Shown here one piece after another: positions 1 through 9,369 of a DNA stretch of 64,000 nucleotides (its first letter is position 1; each line of letters starts with the position of its first letter). A program made the position numbers and the translations under genes. Below the pieces are notes generated by a model that was given only the letters and a program-made list of their open reading frames with translations, was not told the DNA's origin and ran no database searches. The DNA is from an uncultured Pelagibacteraceae bacterium (GTDB taxonomy: Bacteria > Pseudomonadota > Alphaproteobacteria > Pelagibacterales > Pelagibacteraceae). The stretch is taken from assembly GCA_902514745.1 (NCBI GenBank), contig CABXRX010000002.1:1-64000 (forward strand), written 5' to 3'.

Positions 1-33
1 TCGTTAATTCAAAAAATTTAGTAGGAATTGCGA

Positions 34-2466
34 ATGAAAACAAAAACTAAAGTTGTAGTAGTCGGTGGTGGAGTAGTAGGGGTTAGCGCACTTTATCATT
101 TAGCAAAAAAAGGTTGGTCAGATGTTGTTCTAGTTGAGCGAAAAGAATTAACCTCAGGTTCTACATGGCATGCTGCAGGTTTGTTACCATTATTTAACAT
201 GAGTTATTCGGTTGGACAACTTCATAAATATGCAGTGGATCTTTATAAAAAATTAGAGGAAGAAACTGGAAAAAATGTTGGCTTTAGTGTTGTATCAAAT
301 ATTCGATTAGCGAGTACGAAAGATAGAATGGATGAATACCATCAATACGCAGGTGTTGCTCAAACTATTGGTGTAGATGTAAAATTTTTAACACCAGATC
401 AAGTGAAAGAAATTTGGCCTTTATGTCATACAGATGATTTAGTTGGTGCAATCCAACACCCAGAAGATGGTTATATTCAACCTGCTGATTTAACGCAAGC
501 AATGGCAACTGGTGCAAGAAACATGGGCGCTGAGATTTATAGAAACACAACTGTACTTTCTATGAAACAAACTAAAGATGGCTGGGTAGTTGAAACTGAC
601 AAGGGATCAATAGAGTGTGAACATATTATTTCTTGCTCAGGAAATTTTGCAAGACAAACTGGAGAAATGGTTGGTTTAGATATTCCAGTTATCCCAGTTG
701 AACATCAATACATCGTTACAGAACCTCATCCTGAAATACAAAAAAGAAAAAAGGAAGGTTTACCTGAGATGGGAGTTTTGAGAGATAGTGATAGTAGATG
801 GTATATGAGAGAAGAGGCTGGTGGATTAATTTTAGGTCCGTATGAAGATGGTGCACCAGCATGTTATGTTGAAGGACCATCAAAAGAATCTGAATATGAA
901 TTATTTCAAGAAGATTTAGATAGACTTGCACCACATATTGAAGGCGCAATTCACCGAGTCCCTGCTTTTGGTGAGGTGGGAGTAAAAAAAGTTTACAACG
1001 GAGCAATCTGTTATACACCAGATGGTAACCCAATAGTTGGACCAGCTTGGGGATTAAAAAATTTTTGGATTAATGAGGGACACAGTTTTGGTATAACAGC
1101 AGCGGGAGGTGCTGGTTGGCAATTAGCCGAGTGGATTGTAGATGGTGAACCAACAATCGATATGTTAGGAGTTGAGCCAAGACGTTACGGAAATTATGCA
1201 ACTAAATCTTATTTAAAAGCAAAAAATGAGGAAGCATATAGCCATGTGTTTATTGTTCATTATCCAGATGAAGAAAGACCAGCTGCAAGACCTTTAAGGA
1301 CAGCCCCATGTTATGAAAGAATGAAAAATCTTGGTGCAGTTTTTGGTCAAAAATTTGGCTGGGAAAGACCAAATTTTTTTGCAACTGATGGTATGGAGCA
1401 AAAAGATGATTGGTCATTTAGAAGGTCAAAATGGTTTGAAGCCATCAAGAAAGAATGTCAAAATGTAAAAGAAAACGTTGGTCTTTTAGATATGACTGCA
1501 TTTGCAAAATGCAGAATTAGAGGACCTAAAGCTGAGGAATTTTTAGATTATTTAGTAGCCAATAAACTTCCAAAAAAAATTGGAAGAATAAATTTATGTC
1601 ATGCACTAAATACAAAAGGTGGAGTGCATTCTGAGTTTACAATTATGAAAGAAGCAGAAAATAGTTATTATTTAGTTTCTGCAGGTGCAAATTTAAGACT
1701 TGATCATGATTGGATTCAGAAATGGATGCCAACAGACGGGTCTGTTATTTTTGAAGATTTAACTAATAGCAATGGGGTTTTAGTTGTTGCTGGTCCTAAG
1801 GCAAGACAGCTAATGCAAAAAGTTTCAACTGATGATTTTTCTAATGAAAACTTCAAATGGTTGACAGCTAAAAATGTAAATGTTGGATATGCACCAGTAA
1901 ATGCTATGAGAGTTAATTTTGTTGGAGAACTAGGATGGGAATTGCATCATCCAATTGAATATCAAAATCATATTTTTGATAAGTTAATGGAAGCCGGAAA
2001 AGAACTTGGAATTAAACCCTTCGGTATCAGAGCAATGAATAGTTTGAGAGTAGAAAAATCGTACAAGCTAGTAGGGACAGAGCTTTCAATAGAGTACTCC
2101 CCTTATGAGTCTGGATTAGATAGATTTGTTCATCCTAACAAAGGGAATTTTATAGGTCTAGAAGCATTAAATAAATGGAGAGAAAAAGGATTTGATAACA
2201 AATTAGTTACATTAGAAGTTCACAACACAAAAGATGCAGATGTATTAGGAAATAACCCTATATACAAAGATAACAAAGTTGTAGGCAGAGCAACAGGTGG
2301 AGAGTTTGGTTTCAGATTAGATAAATCAATAGCTTTAGCAATGGTAAAACCAGACTTTTCAAATGTGGGCGACAAATTACAAGTTGATATTTTAGGAGAA
2401 ATGTACGACGCTACCGTCATTGAAGAGAGTCCATATGATTCTGAAAATAATTTATTAAGAGCTTAA
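34..2466 (+). CDS. Dimethylglycine/sarcosine dehydrogenase-type flavoprotein (FAD + GcvT domains)
   Basis: Predicted to oxidatively demethylate a methylated glycine such as dimethylglycine or sarcosine, giving electrons to ETF and the one-carbon unit to tetrahydrofolate. An N-terminal Rossmann FAD motif (VVVGGGVVG) is followed by STWHAAG, whose His46 matches the covalent-FAD histidine of dimethylglycine dehydrogenases. The C-terminal half (about residues 430-805) is a GcvT-like aminomethyltransferase domain. About 810 aa is normal for the family. The track starts at TTG 28; I prefer ATG 34 because AGGA sits 7 nt upstream. Its stop overlaps the etfB start by 1 nt, so it heads a unit with its own electron acceptors. 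The exact substrate cannot be told from sequence. Confidence 0.88.
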   Translation: MKTKTKVVVVGGGVVGVSALYHLAKKGWSDVVLVERKELTSGSTWHAAGLLPLFNMSYSVGQLHKYAVDLYKKLEEETGKNVGFSVVSNIRLASTKDRMDEYHQYAGVAQTIGVDVKFLTPDQVKEIWPLCHTDDLVGAIQHPEDGYIQPADLTQAMATGARNMGAEIYRNTTVLSMKQTKDGWVVETDKGSIECEHIISCSGNFARQTGEMVGLDIPVIPVEHQYIVTEPHPEIQKRKKEGLPEMGVLRDSDSRWYMREEAGGLILGPYEDGAPACYVEGPSKESEYELFQEDLDRLAPHIEGAIHRVPAFGEVGVKKVYNGAICYTPDGNPIVGPAWGLKNFWINEGHSFGITAAGGAGWQLAEWIVDGEPTIDMLGVEPRRYGNYATKSYLKAKNEEAYSHVFIVHYPDEERPAARPLRTAPCYERMKNLGAVFGQKFGWERPNFFATDGMEQKDDWSFRRSKWFEAIKKECQNVKENVGLLDMTAFAKCRIRGPKAEEFLDYLVANKLPKKIGRINLCHALNTKGGVHSEFTIMKEAENSYYLVSAGANLRLDHDWIQKWMPTDGSVIFEDLTNSNGVLVVAGPKARQLMQKVSTDDFSNENFKWLTAKNVNVGYAPVNAMRVNFVGELGWELHHPIEYQNHIFDKLMEAGKELGIKPFGIRAMNSLRVEKSYKLVGTELSIEYSPYESGLDRFVHPNKGNFIGLEALNKWREKGFDNKLVTLEVHNTKDADVLGNNPIYKDNKVVGRATGGEFGFRLDKSIALAMVKPDFSNVGDKLQVDILGEMYDATVIEESPYDSENNLLRA

Positions 2467-3215
2467 TGAAAATTTTAGTCGCTGTAAAAAGAGTTATCGA
2501 TTATAATGTACAAATAAGAGTCAAGGAAGATGGCTCAGGAATTGTTACTGAAAATGTTAAGATGTCAACAAATCCACCAGACGATAATGCTATAGAAGAG
2601 GCAGTAAAAATTAAAGAAGCTGGAAAGGCTACAGAAGTTATCGCTATAACTGTTGGTGAGGAAAAATCACAAGAAACTGTAAGAAAAGCATTAGCCGTTG
2701 GAGCTGATAGAGGAATTCATGTAAAGGCTGATGGGATTATTGAGCCGTTGGCTGTTTCGAAAATATTACAAAAAATTGTCGAAAAAGAAAAACCTGATTT
2801 AGTATTTATGGGAAAACAAGCTATTGATGATGATTGCAATCAAACAGGACAGATGTTAAGTGCGTTGTTAGATTGGCCACAAGCAACATTTGCATCAAAG
2901 ATAGATGTAAAAGATGGAAAACTTGAAGTGACCAGAGAAATTGATGAGGGATTAGAAACAATCGAAGTTAATACTCCAGCAATTGTTACATGTGATTTAA
3001 GACTAAACGAACCGAGATATGCCTCACTTCCAAATATTATGAAGGCAAAGAAAAAACCAATTGAGCAAATTAATGCATCAGATTTAGGTGTTGATATATC
3101 ATCAAAAATTCAACAGATAAAAGTTGAAGAACCTCCTAAAAGACAAGCTGGAATAAAAGTCTCAAGTGTTGCAGAATTGGTTCAAAAACTTAAAAATGAG
3201 GCAAAGGTTATATAA
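2466..3215 (+). CDS. etfB: Electron transfer flavoprotein beta subunit
   Basis: Small subunit of the ETF heterodimer, which carries electrons from flavin dehydrogenases to ETF-quinone oxidoreductase; it binds AMP. The 249-aa length and the N-terminus [20 protein letters not shown] are typical of EtfB. Further family blocks are [20 protein letters not shown] and [20 protein letters not shown]. The start codon overlaps the upstream dehydrogenase stop by 1 nt and the stop overlaps etfA by 1 nt, so translation of the three is probably coupled. The context makes the methylated-amine dehydrogenase the likely main donor, though ETF may serve other dehydrogenases too. Confidence 0.96.
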   Translation: MKILVAVKRVIDYNVQIRVKEDGSGIVTENVKMSTNPPDDNAIEEAVKIKEAGKATEVIAITVGEEKSQETVRKALAVGADRGIHVKADGIIEPLAVSKILQKIVEKEKPDLVFMGKQAIDDDCNQTGQMLSALLDWPQATFASKIDVKDGKLEVTREIDEGLETIEVNTPAIVTCDLRLNEPRYASLPNIMKAKKKPIEQINASDLGVDISSKIQQIKVEEPPKRQAGIKVSSVAELVQKLKNEAKVI

Positions 3216-4168
3216 TGGCAGTACTATTAATTGTTGAGCATAATAATAAAGAGTTAAAAGCATTTACTCTTAATGCAGCAACAGCAGCTTCTCAAATAGA
3301 TGGTGAAGTTCATGCTTTAGTAATTGGAAATAATTGTACAGATGCTGCAAAAGCTGCATCAGAGTTACCAGTAGTAAAAAAAGTTATACAAGTTGAGGCA
3401 GCACATTATGAAAATTTCATTGCGGAAAATTTTGCGCCAGTAATATTAAAACTTGCTGAAAATTATTCTCATATAGTTTGTTCAGCAAATACATTTGGTA
3501 AAAATCTTATGCCAAGAATAGCTGCTAAGTTAGATACTTCACAAATTAGTGATATTATTAAAGTTGTATCTAAGGATACTTTTATTAGACCAATATATGC
3601 AGGAAATGCATTTGCTACAGTAAAAAGTAACGATGCAAAAAAATGTGTTACTATAAGACCTACATCTTTTGATCCTTGCGATAATTCTGGTGGATCAGCT
3701 CCAATAGAGAATGCTGATGCAGGTGATGAATTTACAACTACAAAATTTATTAAAAGAGAAGAAATTAAATCAGACAGACCCGAACTTGGTACAGCCAGAA
3801 TTGTTGTTTCAGGCGGAAGAGGAATGCAAAATGGAGATAATTTTAAATTAATTACTGCTGTCGCAGATAAATTAAATGCAGCAATAGGTGCATCAAGAGC
3901 TGCTGTAGATGCTGGTTATATTAGTAACGACCATCAAGTAGGCCAAACAGGTAAAGTTGTTGTTCCAGATTTATATATTGCAGTCGGAATATCAGGAGCA
4001 ATCCAACATTTAGCTGGCATGAAAGAAAGTAAAGTGATTGTAGCAATTAATAAAGATGGTGAAGCACCAATTTTTAGTGTCGCAGATTATGGTTTAGAGG
4101 CAGATTTATTCGAGGCTCTTCCTCAGTTTTTAGAAGAACTGAACAAATTAAACACTATACAAAAATAA
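3215..4168 (+). CDS. etfA: Electron transfer flavoprotein alpha subunit
   Basis: Large, FAD-binding subunit of ETF. The C-terminal FAD domain is visible from about residue 200 ([30 protein letters not shown], then [12 protein letters not shown]), which is the canonical EtfA signature order. At 317 aa the length is normal. The ATG overlaps the etfB stop. A 22-nt gap separates it from the ETF-quinone oxidoreductase gene, keeping the whole electron route in one unit. Confidence 0.96.
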   Translation: MAVLLIVEHNNKELKAFTLNAATAASQIDGEVHALVIGNNCTDAAKAASELPVVKKVIQVEAAHYENFIAENFAPVILKLAENYSHIVCSANTFGKNLMPRIAAKLDTSQISDIIKVVSKDTFIRPIYAGNAFATVKSNDAKKCVTIRPTSFDPCDNSGGSAPIENADAGDEFTTTKFIKREEIKSDRPELGTARIVVSGGRGMQNGDNFKLITAVADKLNAAIGASRAAVDAGYISNDHQVGQTGKVVVPDLYIAVGISGAIQHLAGMKESKVIVAINKDGEAPIFSVADYGLEADLFEALPQFLEELNKLNTIQK

Positions 4169-4190
4169 TTCTTAAAGATAAAAATACCAA

Positions 4191-5810
4191 ATGGGTAGAG
4201 AGTCAATGGAGTATGACGTGGTTATTATTGGGGGTGGTCCCTCAGGTTTAGCCACAGCTATTAGATTAAAACAATTAGACTCAGAGTTAAATGTTTGCTT
4301 ACTCGAAAAAGCTTCTGAAATTGGAGCTCATATTCTTAGCGGCAATGTCTTTGAAACTAGAGCTTTAGATGAACTTCTTCCAAATTGGAAAGAGCTAAAT
4401 TCACCCATAAAAACAAAAGTGTCAAAAGAAAAATTTTTATTTTTAGGTAAAACTAAATCATTAAGTTGGCCTACTTGGTTGCTTCCAGCAGTCCAGCAAA
4501 ATCATAATAATTATATTATTAGTTTAGCAAATTTATGCAGATGGCTTGCAGAACAAGCAGAAGCGTTAGGTGTTGAAATTTTTCCAGGATTTCCTGCAAG
4601 TGAAATTTTATACAATGATGATGGTTCAGTTAAAGGTGTTGCAACTCAAGACATGGGAATAGATAAAGAGGGTAATCAAAAAGATAGTTATGAACCTGGG
4701 ATAGAATTATTAGGCAAGGTTACAGTGTTTGCTGAAGGATGTAGAGGTCATTTAGGAAAGCAATTAATTGAAAAATTTAATCTTTCAGACGGTAAAGATC
4801 CACAACAATACGGAATTGGCTTTAAAGAAATTTGGGAAGTAGAAGAAAAAAACCATGAAGAGGGAATGGTAATGCATACTGCTGGATGGCCTTTAGATAA
4901 TAATACTTATGGCGGAAGTTTTATGTATCATGCAGAAAATAAACAAGTTTTTCTAGGTTATGTAATTGGACTAGATTATAAAAATCCTCACCTTTCTCCA
5001 TTCGATGAATTTCAAAGATTTAAAACTCATCCAGCAATTAGAAAGATAATTTCTGGAGGAAAAAGAATATCATATGGTGCTAGAGCTTTAATTGAAGGGG
5101 GACTACAAAGTTTGCCTCAAATGTTTATGCCAGGTGCATTATTGGTTGGATGTGATGCCGGAACGTTAAATATGCCTAAGATAAAAGGTTCACATACTGC
5201 AATGAAAAGTGGAATGATTGCAGCTGAGACTATAATTGAAAACATTAAAGAAAATAAAGATTTATCTAATTATGAGGAAAAATTTAAAAATAGCTGGGTA
5301 TATAAAGAGCTTCATGCAGCACGAAATGTTAAACCAAGTTTCAGCTGGGGTTTAATTCTTGGTATTATATTTACAGGAATTGATCAAATTCTTTTCAAAG
5401 GAAAGCTGCCATTTACCCTAAAACATAAGCACGCAGATCACGAAACTTTAAAACCAGCAAACGAAATGCCAAAAATAGAATATCCAAAATATGATAATGT
5501 AATAACATTTGATAAAACAAGTTCAGTTTATCTAACTGGCACTAATCACGCAGAAAATCAGCCTGTTCATTTGAAACTTAAAGATCCCAATTTACCTATT
5601 AGTTATACTTTGGAGAAATTTGATGAACCTGCCCAAAGATATTGTCCTGCTGGTGTTTATGAGGTTCAAAAAGAAAATGATATAAATAAGTTTGTGATCA
5701 ATTCTCAAAATTGTATTCACTGTAAAACTTGCGATATCAAAGAACCATCTCAAAATATTACTTGGGTTACTCCAGAAGGCAGTGGTGGACCTAAATACGG
5801 AAATATGTAA
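4191..5810 (+). CDS. etfD: Electron transfer flavoprotein-ubiquinone oxidoreductase
   Basis: Takes electrons from reduced ETF and passes them to ubiquinone at the inner membrane. The N-terminal FAD motif VVIIGGGPSGL lies near residue 10. At the C-terminus, YCPAGVYEV and NCIHCKTCDIKEP supply the four cysteines of the single [4Fe-4S] cluster, and WVTPEGSGGPKYGNM is the usual family ending. At 539 aa it is full length. An in-frame ATG exists at 4206, but the longer MGRESMEYD start resembles the usual MxREsME beginning of proteobacterial homologues, so I keep 4191. It completes the dehydrogenase-etfBA unit and converges on the DUF2237 gene. Confidence 0.95.
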   Translation: MGRESMEYDVVIIGGGPSGLATAIRLKQLDSELNVCLLEKASEIGAHILSGNVFETRALDELLPNWKELNSPIKTKVSKEKFLFLGKTKSLSWPTWLLPAVQQNHNNYIISLANLCRWLAEQAEALGVEIFPGFPASEILYNDDGSVKGVATQDMGIDKEGNQKDSYEPGIELLGKVTVFAEGCRGHLGKQLIEKFNLSDGKDPQQYGIGFKEIWEVEEKNHEEGMVMHTAGWPLDNNTYGGSFMYHAENKQVFLGYVIGLDYKNPHLSPFDEFQRFKTHPAIRKIISGGKRISYGARALIEGGLQSLPQMFMPGALLVGCDAGTLNMPKIKGSHTAMKSGMIAAETIIENIKENKDLSNYEEKFKNSWVYKELHAARNVKPSFSWGLILGIIFTGIDQILFKGKLPFTLKHKHADHETLKPANEMPKIEYPKYDNVITFDKTSSVYLTGTNHAENQPVHLKLKDPNLPISYTLEKFDEPAQRYCPAGVYEVQKENDINKFVINSQNCIHCKTCDIKEPSQNITWVTPEGSGGPKYGNM

Positions 5811-5811
5811 T

Positions 5812-6186
5812 TTAAGATAAATCTATTGCAAACTTTTTTAGAGTTTCAATAGGTAAGTGTTTAAGAGTATTTTTATGAGTTCTCTTTAAAAATACAGGAC
5901 ATCCTTTTCCAGCTTCAACAGCTTTTGCATACCAACTTGCACAAACACACCATCCATCACCATCTTTTAAACCAGGAAATCCAAACTCAGGATGAGGTGT
6001 AATTAAATCATTACCTGCAATTTTTAACCATTCTAAAAATTCAGTTGTAACTTTTGCACAAACTGTATGAACACCATGATCATTTTCATCTGTGTTACAA
6101 CAACCATCACGATACCAACCTGTTAAAGGATTGTTAGAGCACTCTTCTAGATCTTCACCTAAAACATTTTTTTGTTTATCACTCAT
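5812..6186 (-). CDS. DUF2237 family protein
   Basis: A 124-aa soluble protein that I recognise as the DUF2237 family; its function is unknown. It is rich in conserved Cys and Trp: NPLTGWYRDGCC near the N-terminus, then HTVCAKVT and DGDGWCVCASWYAKAV, ending with the HLPIETLKKFA block. The cysteine spacing could suit metal binding, but that is inference. Its ATG overlaps the hisI stop (TAATG type), so it is probably translated with hisI, although no histidine-related role is known to me. Confidence 0.8.
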   Translation of the reverse strand: MSDKQKNVLGEDLEECSNNPLTGWYRDGCCNTDENDHGVHTVCAKVTTEFLEWLKIAGNDLITPHPEFGFPGLKDGDGWCVCASWYAKAVEAGKGCPVFLKRTHKNTLKHLPIETLKKFAIDLS

Positions 6187-6653
6187 TATATTTTTGTTGG
6201 ATTAGGCTGACCCTTATAAACTTCTTCTGGATCAAATTTTTTTTCTTTTTCTAAAAATTCCATTTCTATTTTACGGCCGTTATCAATGGGCCCCATTGTA
6301 ACTGATCTGTAAAAACAAGATCTATACCCTACATGGCAACTCGCACCATCTCCTATATCAACAGTCATCCATACAGAGTCTTGATCATCATCAATTCTTA
6401 ATTCTGTTACTTTCTGAGTGAATCCACTAGTTTTACCTTTGTGCCAAATAGCTTTTCTTGATCTACTAAAATAATGAGCTTCTTTTGTCTCGATAGTTTT
6501 TTTTAATGCTTCAACATTCATGTACCCGTGCATTAAAACATCTTTAGTTTTAGAACACATTGTAATTACAGGTATCAGACCATCATTATCAAACTTTGGA
6601 GAAAGAAGGTTTCCTTCCTCAATTTCCTTTACATTTTCTCTTTTTTTGAACAT
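6186..6653 (-). CDS. hisI: Phosphoribosyl-AMP cyclohydrolase
   Basis: Histidine biosynthesis step that opens the adenine ring of phosphoribosyl-AMP. Family motifs are present: VLMHGYMNVEAL, AHYFSRSRKAIWHKGKTSG, and the metal-binding segment DIGDGASCHVGYRSCFYRSV near residues 96-117. At 155 aa it is a stand-alone HisI with a short N-terminal extension, not a HisIE fusion, since no pyrophosphohydrolase domain follows. It is divergent from folE across 77 bp of very AT-rich DNA that holds a 14-bp palindrome (TATTTTTAAAAATA at 6692-6705). Confidence 0.93.
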   Translation of the reverse strand: MFKKRENVKEIEEGNLLSPKFDNDGLIPVITMCSKTKDVLMHGYMNVEALKKTIETKEAHYFSRSRKAIWHKGKTSGFTQKVTELRIDDDQDSVWMTVDIGDGASCHVGYRSCFYRSVTMGPIDNGRKIEMEFLEKEKKFDPEEVYKGQPNPTKI

Positions 6654-6730
6654 ATGGTGTGATTATTTAGCATATATTTTGATATATTAAATATTTTTAA
6701 AAATAAGGAATTACTGTATAAAAAGGCGCA

Positions 6731-7348
6731 ATGAAATTAGTAAAAGACACAGATGATAAAATATTAGAAACAAATAGTGTTTCTGATAAAGAAGCTGAGG
6801 AAGCATTTAAAACTATTTTAACTTGGTTGGGTGAAGATCCAAATAGAGAAGGATTATTAGAAACACCTAAAAGAGTTATGAAAGCCTATAAAGAATATTT
6901 TTCAGGTTACAAAGTTGATCCAAATAAGATCTTAGATAAAACTTTTGGAGATGTAGATGGATATGATGACATGGTAATACAAAAAAATATTTCTGTTCAA
7001 AGTCATTGTGAACATCATATGGCACCAATTATTGGTAAAGCTCATGTTGCATATATTCCTAAAGAAAGAGTTGTGGGTTTAAGTAAACTTGCAAGAGTTG
7101 TTGAAGTATTTTCAAAAAGATTGCAAACTCAAGAGAGACTTACAATGCAAGTAGCTAAGACTTTAATGGAATCTTTAGATGCTAAAGGTGTAGCTGTAAC
7201 AATTGACTCAACTCATCAATGTATGACTATGAGAGGAATAAAAAAAGAACAAGCATCAACTGTTACAAATTACTACTTAGGTCAATTTAAAGAAGACCTT
7301 AGTTTTCAAAATAGATATTTAAGGTTTATAAGTATCGCAAAAGATTAA
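6731..7348 (+). CDS. folE: GTP cyclohydrolase I (FolE type IA)
   Basis: Converts GTP to dihydroneopterin triphosphate, the first step of tetrahydrofolate synthesis. SHCEHHMAPI near residue 96 carries the zinc Cys/His ligands, and STHQCMTMRGIKK near residue 160 carries the second Cys. The 205-aa length is usual. The gene starts an apparent plus-strand unit with the AcuI-like reductase only 1 nt downstream. Folate supply suits the folate-dependent demethylase at the window start and the pab genes near 38-41 kb. Confidence 0.95.
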   Translation: MKLVKDTDDKILETNSVSDKEAEEAFKTILTWLGEDPNREGLLETPKRVMKAYKEYFSGYKVDPNKILDKTFGDVDGYDDMVIQKNISVQSHCEHHMAPIIGKAHVAYIPKERVVGLSKLARVVEVFSKRLQTQERLTMQVAKTLMESLDAKGVAVTIDSTHQCMTMRGIKKEQASTVTNYYLGQFKEDLSFQNRYLRFISIAKD

Positions 7349-7349
7349 A

Positions 7350-8354
7350 GTGCCAGATCAATTCAAAGCATTAATTATCAATCAAGAGGGTGATAATTTT
7401 ACTAGAGAAGTAAAATCAATTGATAAAAGTTTTCTTAAACATGGGGATGTAACTGTAAAAGTTGAATATTCAGGCCTAAATTATAAAGATGCTTTAATTT
7501 TAAAAAATGGGGCTAGACTAGTAAAAGAATTTCCTCATATACCAGGTATTGATTTTTCAGGAATTGTTGAAGAGAGTTCTAATGAAAAGTTTAAACCAGG
7601 AGATGAAGTTATTTTAACTGGTTGGAGAGTAGGTGAAATTTATTTTGGTGGCTACTCTCAATACGCAAAAGTAAAGGGTGAATTTCTAGTAAAAAAACCA
7701 AAAAATTTATCTTTAAAACAAGCAATGATAATGGGTACAGCTGGTTTTACTGCATTACAAAGTTCATTTACTACCAAAACAACTAGAGAAGAATTGTTAT
7801 TAGGTGAAAAAGTTGAGAATGTAATTGTAAGTGGAGCCTCAGGTGGAGTTGGTAGTATGAGTGTAATGATACTAAATAAACTTGGCTGTAATGTAACTGC
7901 CGTTACAGGAAAAGATAATAATGCTGACTATTTAAAATCAATAGGTGCAAAAAACGTTATAAATACTAGCGAATTAACTAAAGAAGCAAGACCATTAGAT
8001 AAAGGATTATGGGATGGAGCAGTAGACACTGTTGGAGGCAATGTTTTAGAAAATATTTTATCTCAAACAAAAGATGGTGGAATAGTTTCTGCATGTGGAA
8101 ATGCTGCTGGAATTAAATTAAATACAACTGTCATGCCATTTATTATTAGGGGTGTTAAATTATGGGGAATAAATTCTGTAACTGCATCATTACCTAGAAG
8201 ACAATTTTTATGGAATGAGGCATCAAAATTAATAGATTTTGAATTGTTGGAAAAATCAGTTAAAGAAATCGGCTTAGATGACCTAAATGAAATCTATGAT
8301 AAAATGTTAAAGGGTGAAACTTCAGGTAGATATATTATCAACCTGAGCAAGTAA
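7350..8354 (+). CDS. acuI: Quinone oxidoreductase-like MDR protein, AcuI/YhdH (acryloyl-CoA reductase) type
   Basis: Medium-chain dehydrogenase/reductase without the zinc-binding cysteines of alcohol dehydrogenases. The characterised AcuI/YhdH subgroup reduces acryloyl-CoA with NADPH, detoxifying acrylate formed from DMSP. Supporting motifs are YSGLNYKDALIL at about residue 40, IPGIDFSGIVE, and the nucleotide-binding segment VSGASGGVGSM near 160. The 334-aa length fits. The start is GTG, 1 nt after the folE stop. The stop overlaps the LysR start by 1 nt, so the regulator is co-transcribed. The MDR call is firm; the AcuI reaction rests on subgroup resemblance and the known use of DMSP by SAR11. 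Confidence 0.75.
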   Translation: MPDQFKALIINQEGDNFTREVKSIDKSFLKHGDVTVKVEYSGLNYKDALILKNGARLVKEFPHIPGIDFSGIVEESSNEKFKPGDEVILTGWRVGEIYFGGYSQYAKVKGEFLVKKPKNLSLKQAMIMGTAGFTALQSSFTTKTTREELLLGEKVENVIVSGASGGVGSMSVMILNKLGCNVTAVTGKDNNADYLKSIGAKNVINTSELTKEARPLDKGLWDGAVDTVGGNVLENILSQTKDGGIVSACGNAAGIKLNTTVMPFIIRGVKLWGINSVTASLPRRQFLWNEASKLIDFELLEKSVKEIGLDDLNEIYDKMLKGETSGRYIINLSK

Positions 8355-9241
8355 TGGATTGGGATAAATTAAAAATTTTTCATGCGGTTGCTGAAGCAGG
8401 CAGTTTTACTAATGCAACAGTCAATTTAAATTTAAGTCAATCTGCAATAAGTAGACAGATTCAATCTTTAGAACAAGATTTAAAAGTGCAACTTTTTGAA
8501 AGACATGCAAGAGGATTAACTCTCACTGAAAATGGTGAGTATGTTTTTAAAACTGCGCATGAGGTAATTAGTAAATTAAAAGAAGTTGAAACATCGTTAG
8601 GAGATCAAAAAAATAAACCAACTGGAAAACTAACAATTACGACCGTAAGAAGTTTTGGAACACACTGGTTAACACCAAGAATTCAAGAGTTTATGAGATT
8701 AAATCCAGAAATTGAAATTGAATTAGTTTTTGATGATAAAGAACTAGACTTAAGTACACGTCAAGCTGACATTGGTATTTTTATGAGAAGACCTAAACAA
8801 TTAAATTATATCCAAAAAAAATTAATAGATATTAAATACTATGTTTATGGATCTAATAAATATTTAGAAAAATTTGGAATGCCAAAAACGATCGCTGATT
8901 TAAATAAACATAAGTTTATTTCTTTTGGAAAAGGCGCTCCTTCTCCAGTTTATAATCCTGATTGGGCTTTAAAACTTGGAATGTATGACGGTAAAAAAAG
9001 AAAAACAGTAATGAAAGTAAATAGTGTTATGGGTTTACTATTAGCCGTAGAATCCGGAGTGGGTTTAGCTGCCTTACCGGAGTATTTAGTATCTAATTCC
9101 AGTAATGTGATTAAAGTATTACCTAAATCAGAAGGGCCTATTACAGAAGCTCACTTTGTTTATCCTCAGTCTTTAAAAAATACTGCTAGAGTTCAAGCTT
9201 TTAGAAACTTCTTATTCAGTAAAATAGGCGACTGGAAATAA
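8354..9241 (+). CDS. LysR family transcriptional regulator
   Basis: One-component DNA-binding regulator. The N-terminal winged HTH spans about residues 1-60 (AEAGSFTNATVNLNLSQSAI, SRQIQSLEQDL, LFERHARGLTLT). A substrate-binding-like effector domain follows from about residue 90 (GKLTITTVRSFGTHWL). The 295-aa length is typical. LysR regulators usually control a neighbouring divergent gene, but this one sits downstream of and overlaps acuI on the same strand, so its target is uncertain and may be its own operon. It ends about 60 bp before the fbpA operator. Confidence 0.9.
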   Translation: MDWDKLKIFHAVAEAGSFTNATVNLNLSQSAISRQIQSLEQDLKVQLFERHARGLTLTENGEYVFKTAHEVISKLKEVETSLGDQKNKPTGKLTITTVRSFGTHWLTPRIQEFMRLNPEIEIELVFDDKELDLSTRQADIGIFMRRPKQLNYIQKKLIDIKYYVYGSNKYLEKFGMPKTIADLNKHKFISFGKGAPSPVYNPDWALKLGMYDGKKRKTVMKVNSVMGLLLAVESGVGLAALPEYLVSNSSNVIKVLPKSEGPITEAHFVYPQSLKNTARVQAFRNFLFSKIGDWK

Positions 9242-9301
9242 AATTTCCCCAAAAATTTAGCTCAAATCCATTATTTACGACTTTACAACTGCGTCAATAT
9301 A

Positions 9302-9338
9302 TGCGATTGATAATCATTCGCAATGAGAATAATTCTCA
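9302..9338. promoter_or_regulatory. Tandem Fur-type iron box upstream of fbpA
   Basis: Two adjacent inverted repeats. TGAGAATAATTCTCA at 9324-9338 is a perfect 7-1-7 palindrome that reads like a classical Fur box. Immediately upstream, TGCGATTGATAATCATTCGCA at 9302-9322 is a near-perfect 21-bp palindrome containing TGATAAT. They lie 32 nt before the corrected fbpA start, where a repressor would block transcription. Fur-family control of iron uptake is established generally; which SAR11 regulator (Fur, Mur or Irr type) binds here is unknown. Confidence 0.85.
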
Positions 9339-9369
9339 ACCGCAAATTAACGTTAATAACAAGGTAATT

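Noticed and set aside
365-1033. Minus-strand ORFs of 61 and 105 aa inside the dehydrogenase gene
   Set aside because: They are antisense shadows of a gene with clear family motifs; they are rich in Leu/His/Gln as expected from reverse reading and have no ribosome site.
6692-6705. TATTTTTAAAAATA palindrome between hisI and folE as an operator
   Set aside because: Pure A/T palindromes are expected by chance in DNA this AT-rich; noted only in the hisI entry.
9301-9369. N-terminal 23 residues of the 365-aa ORF as part of FbpA
   Set aside because: This stretch is a tandem Fur-type operator; a signal peptide and ribosome site begin at ATG 9370.
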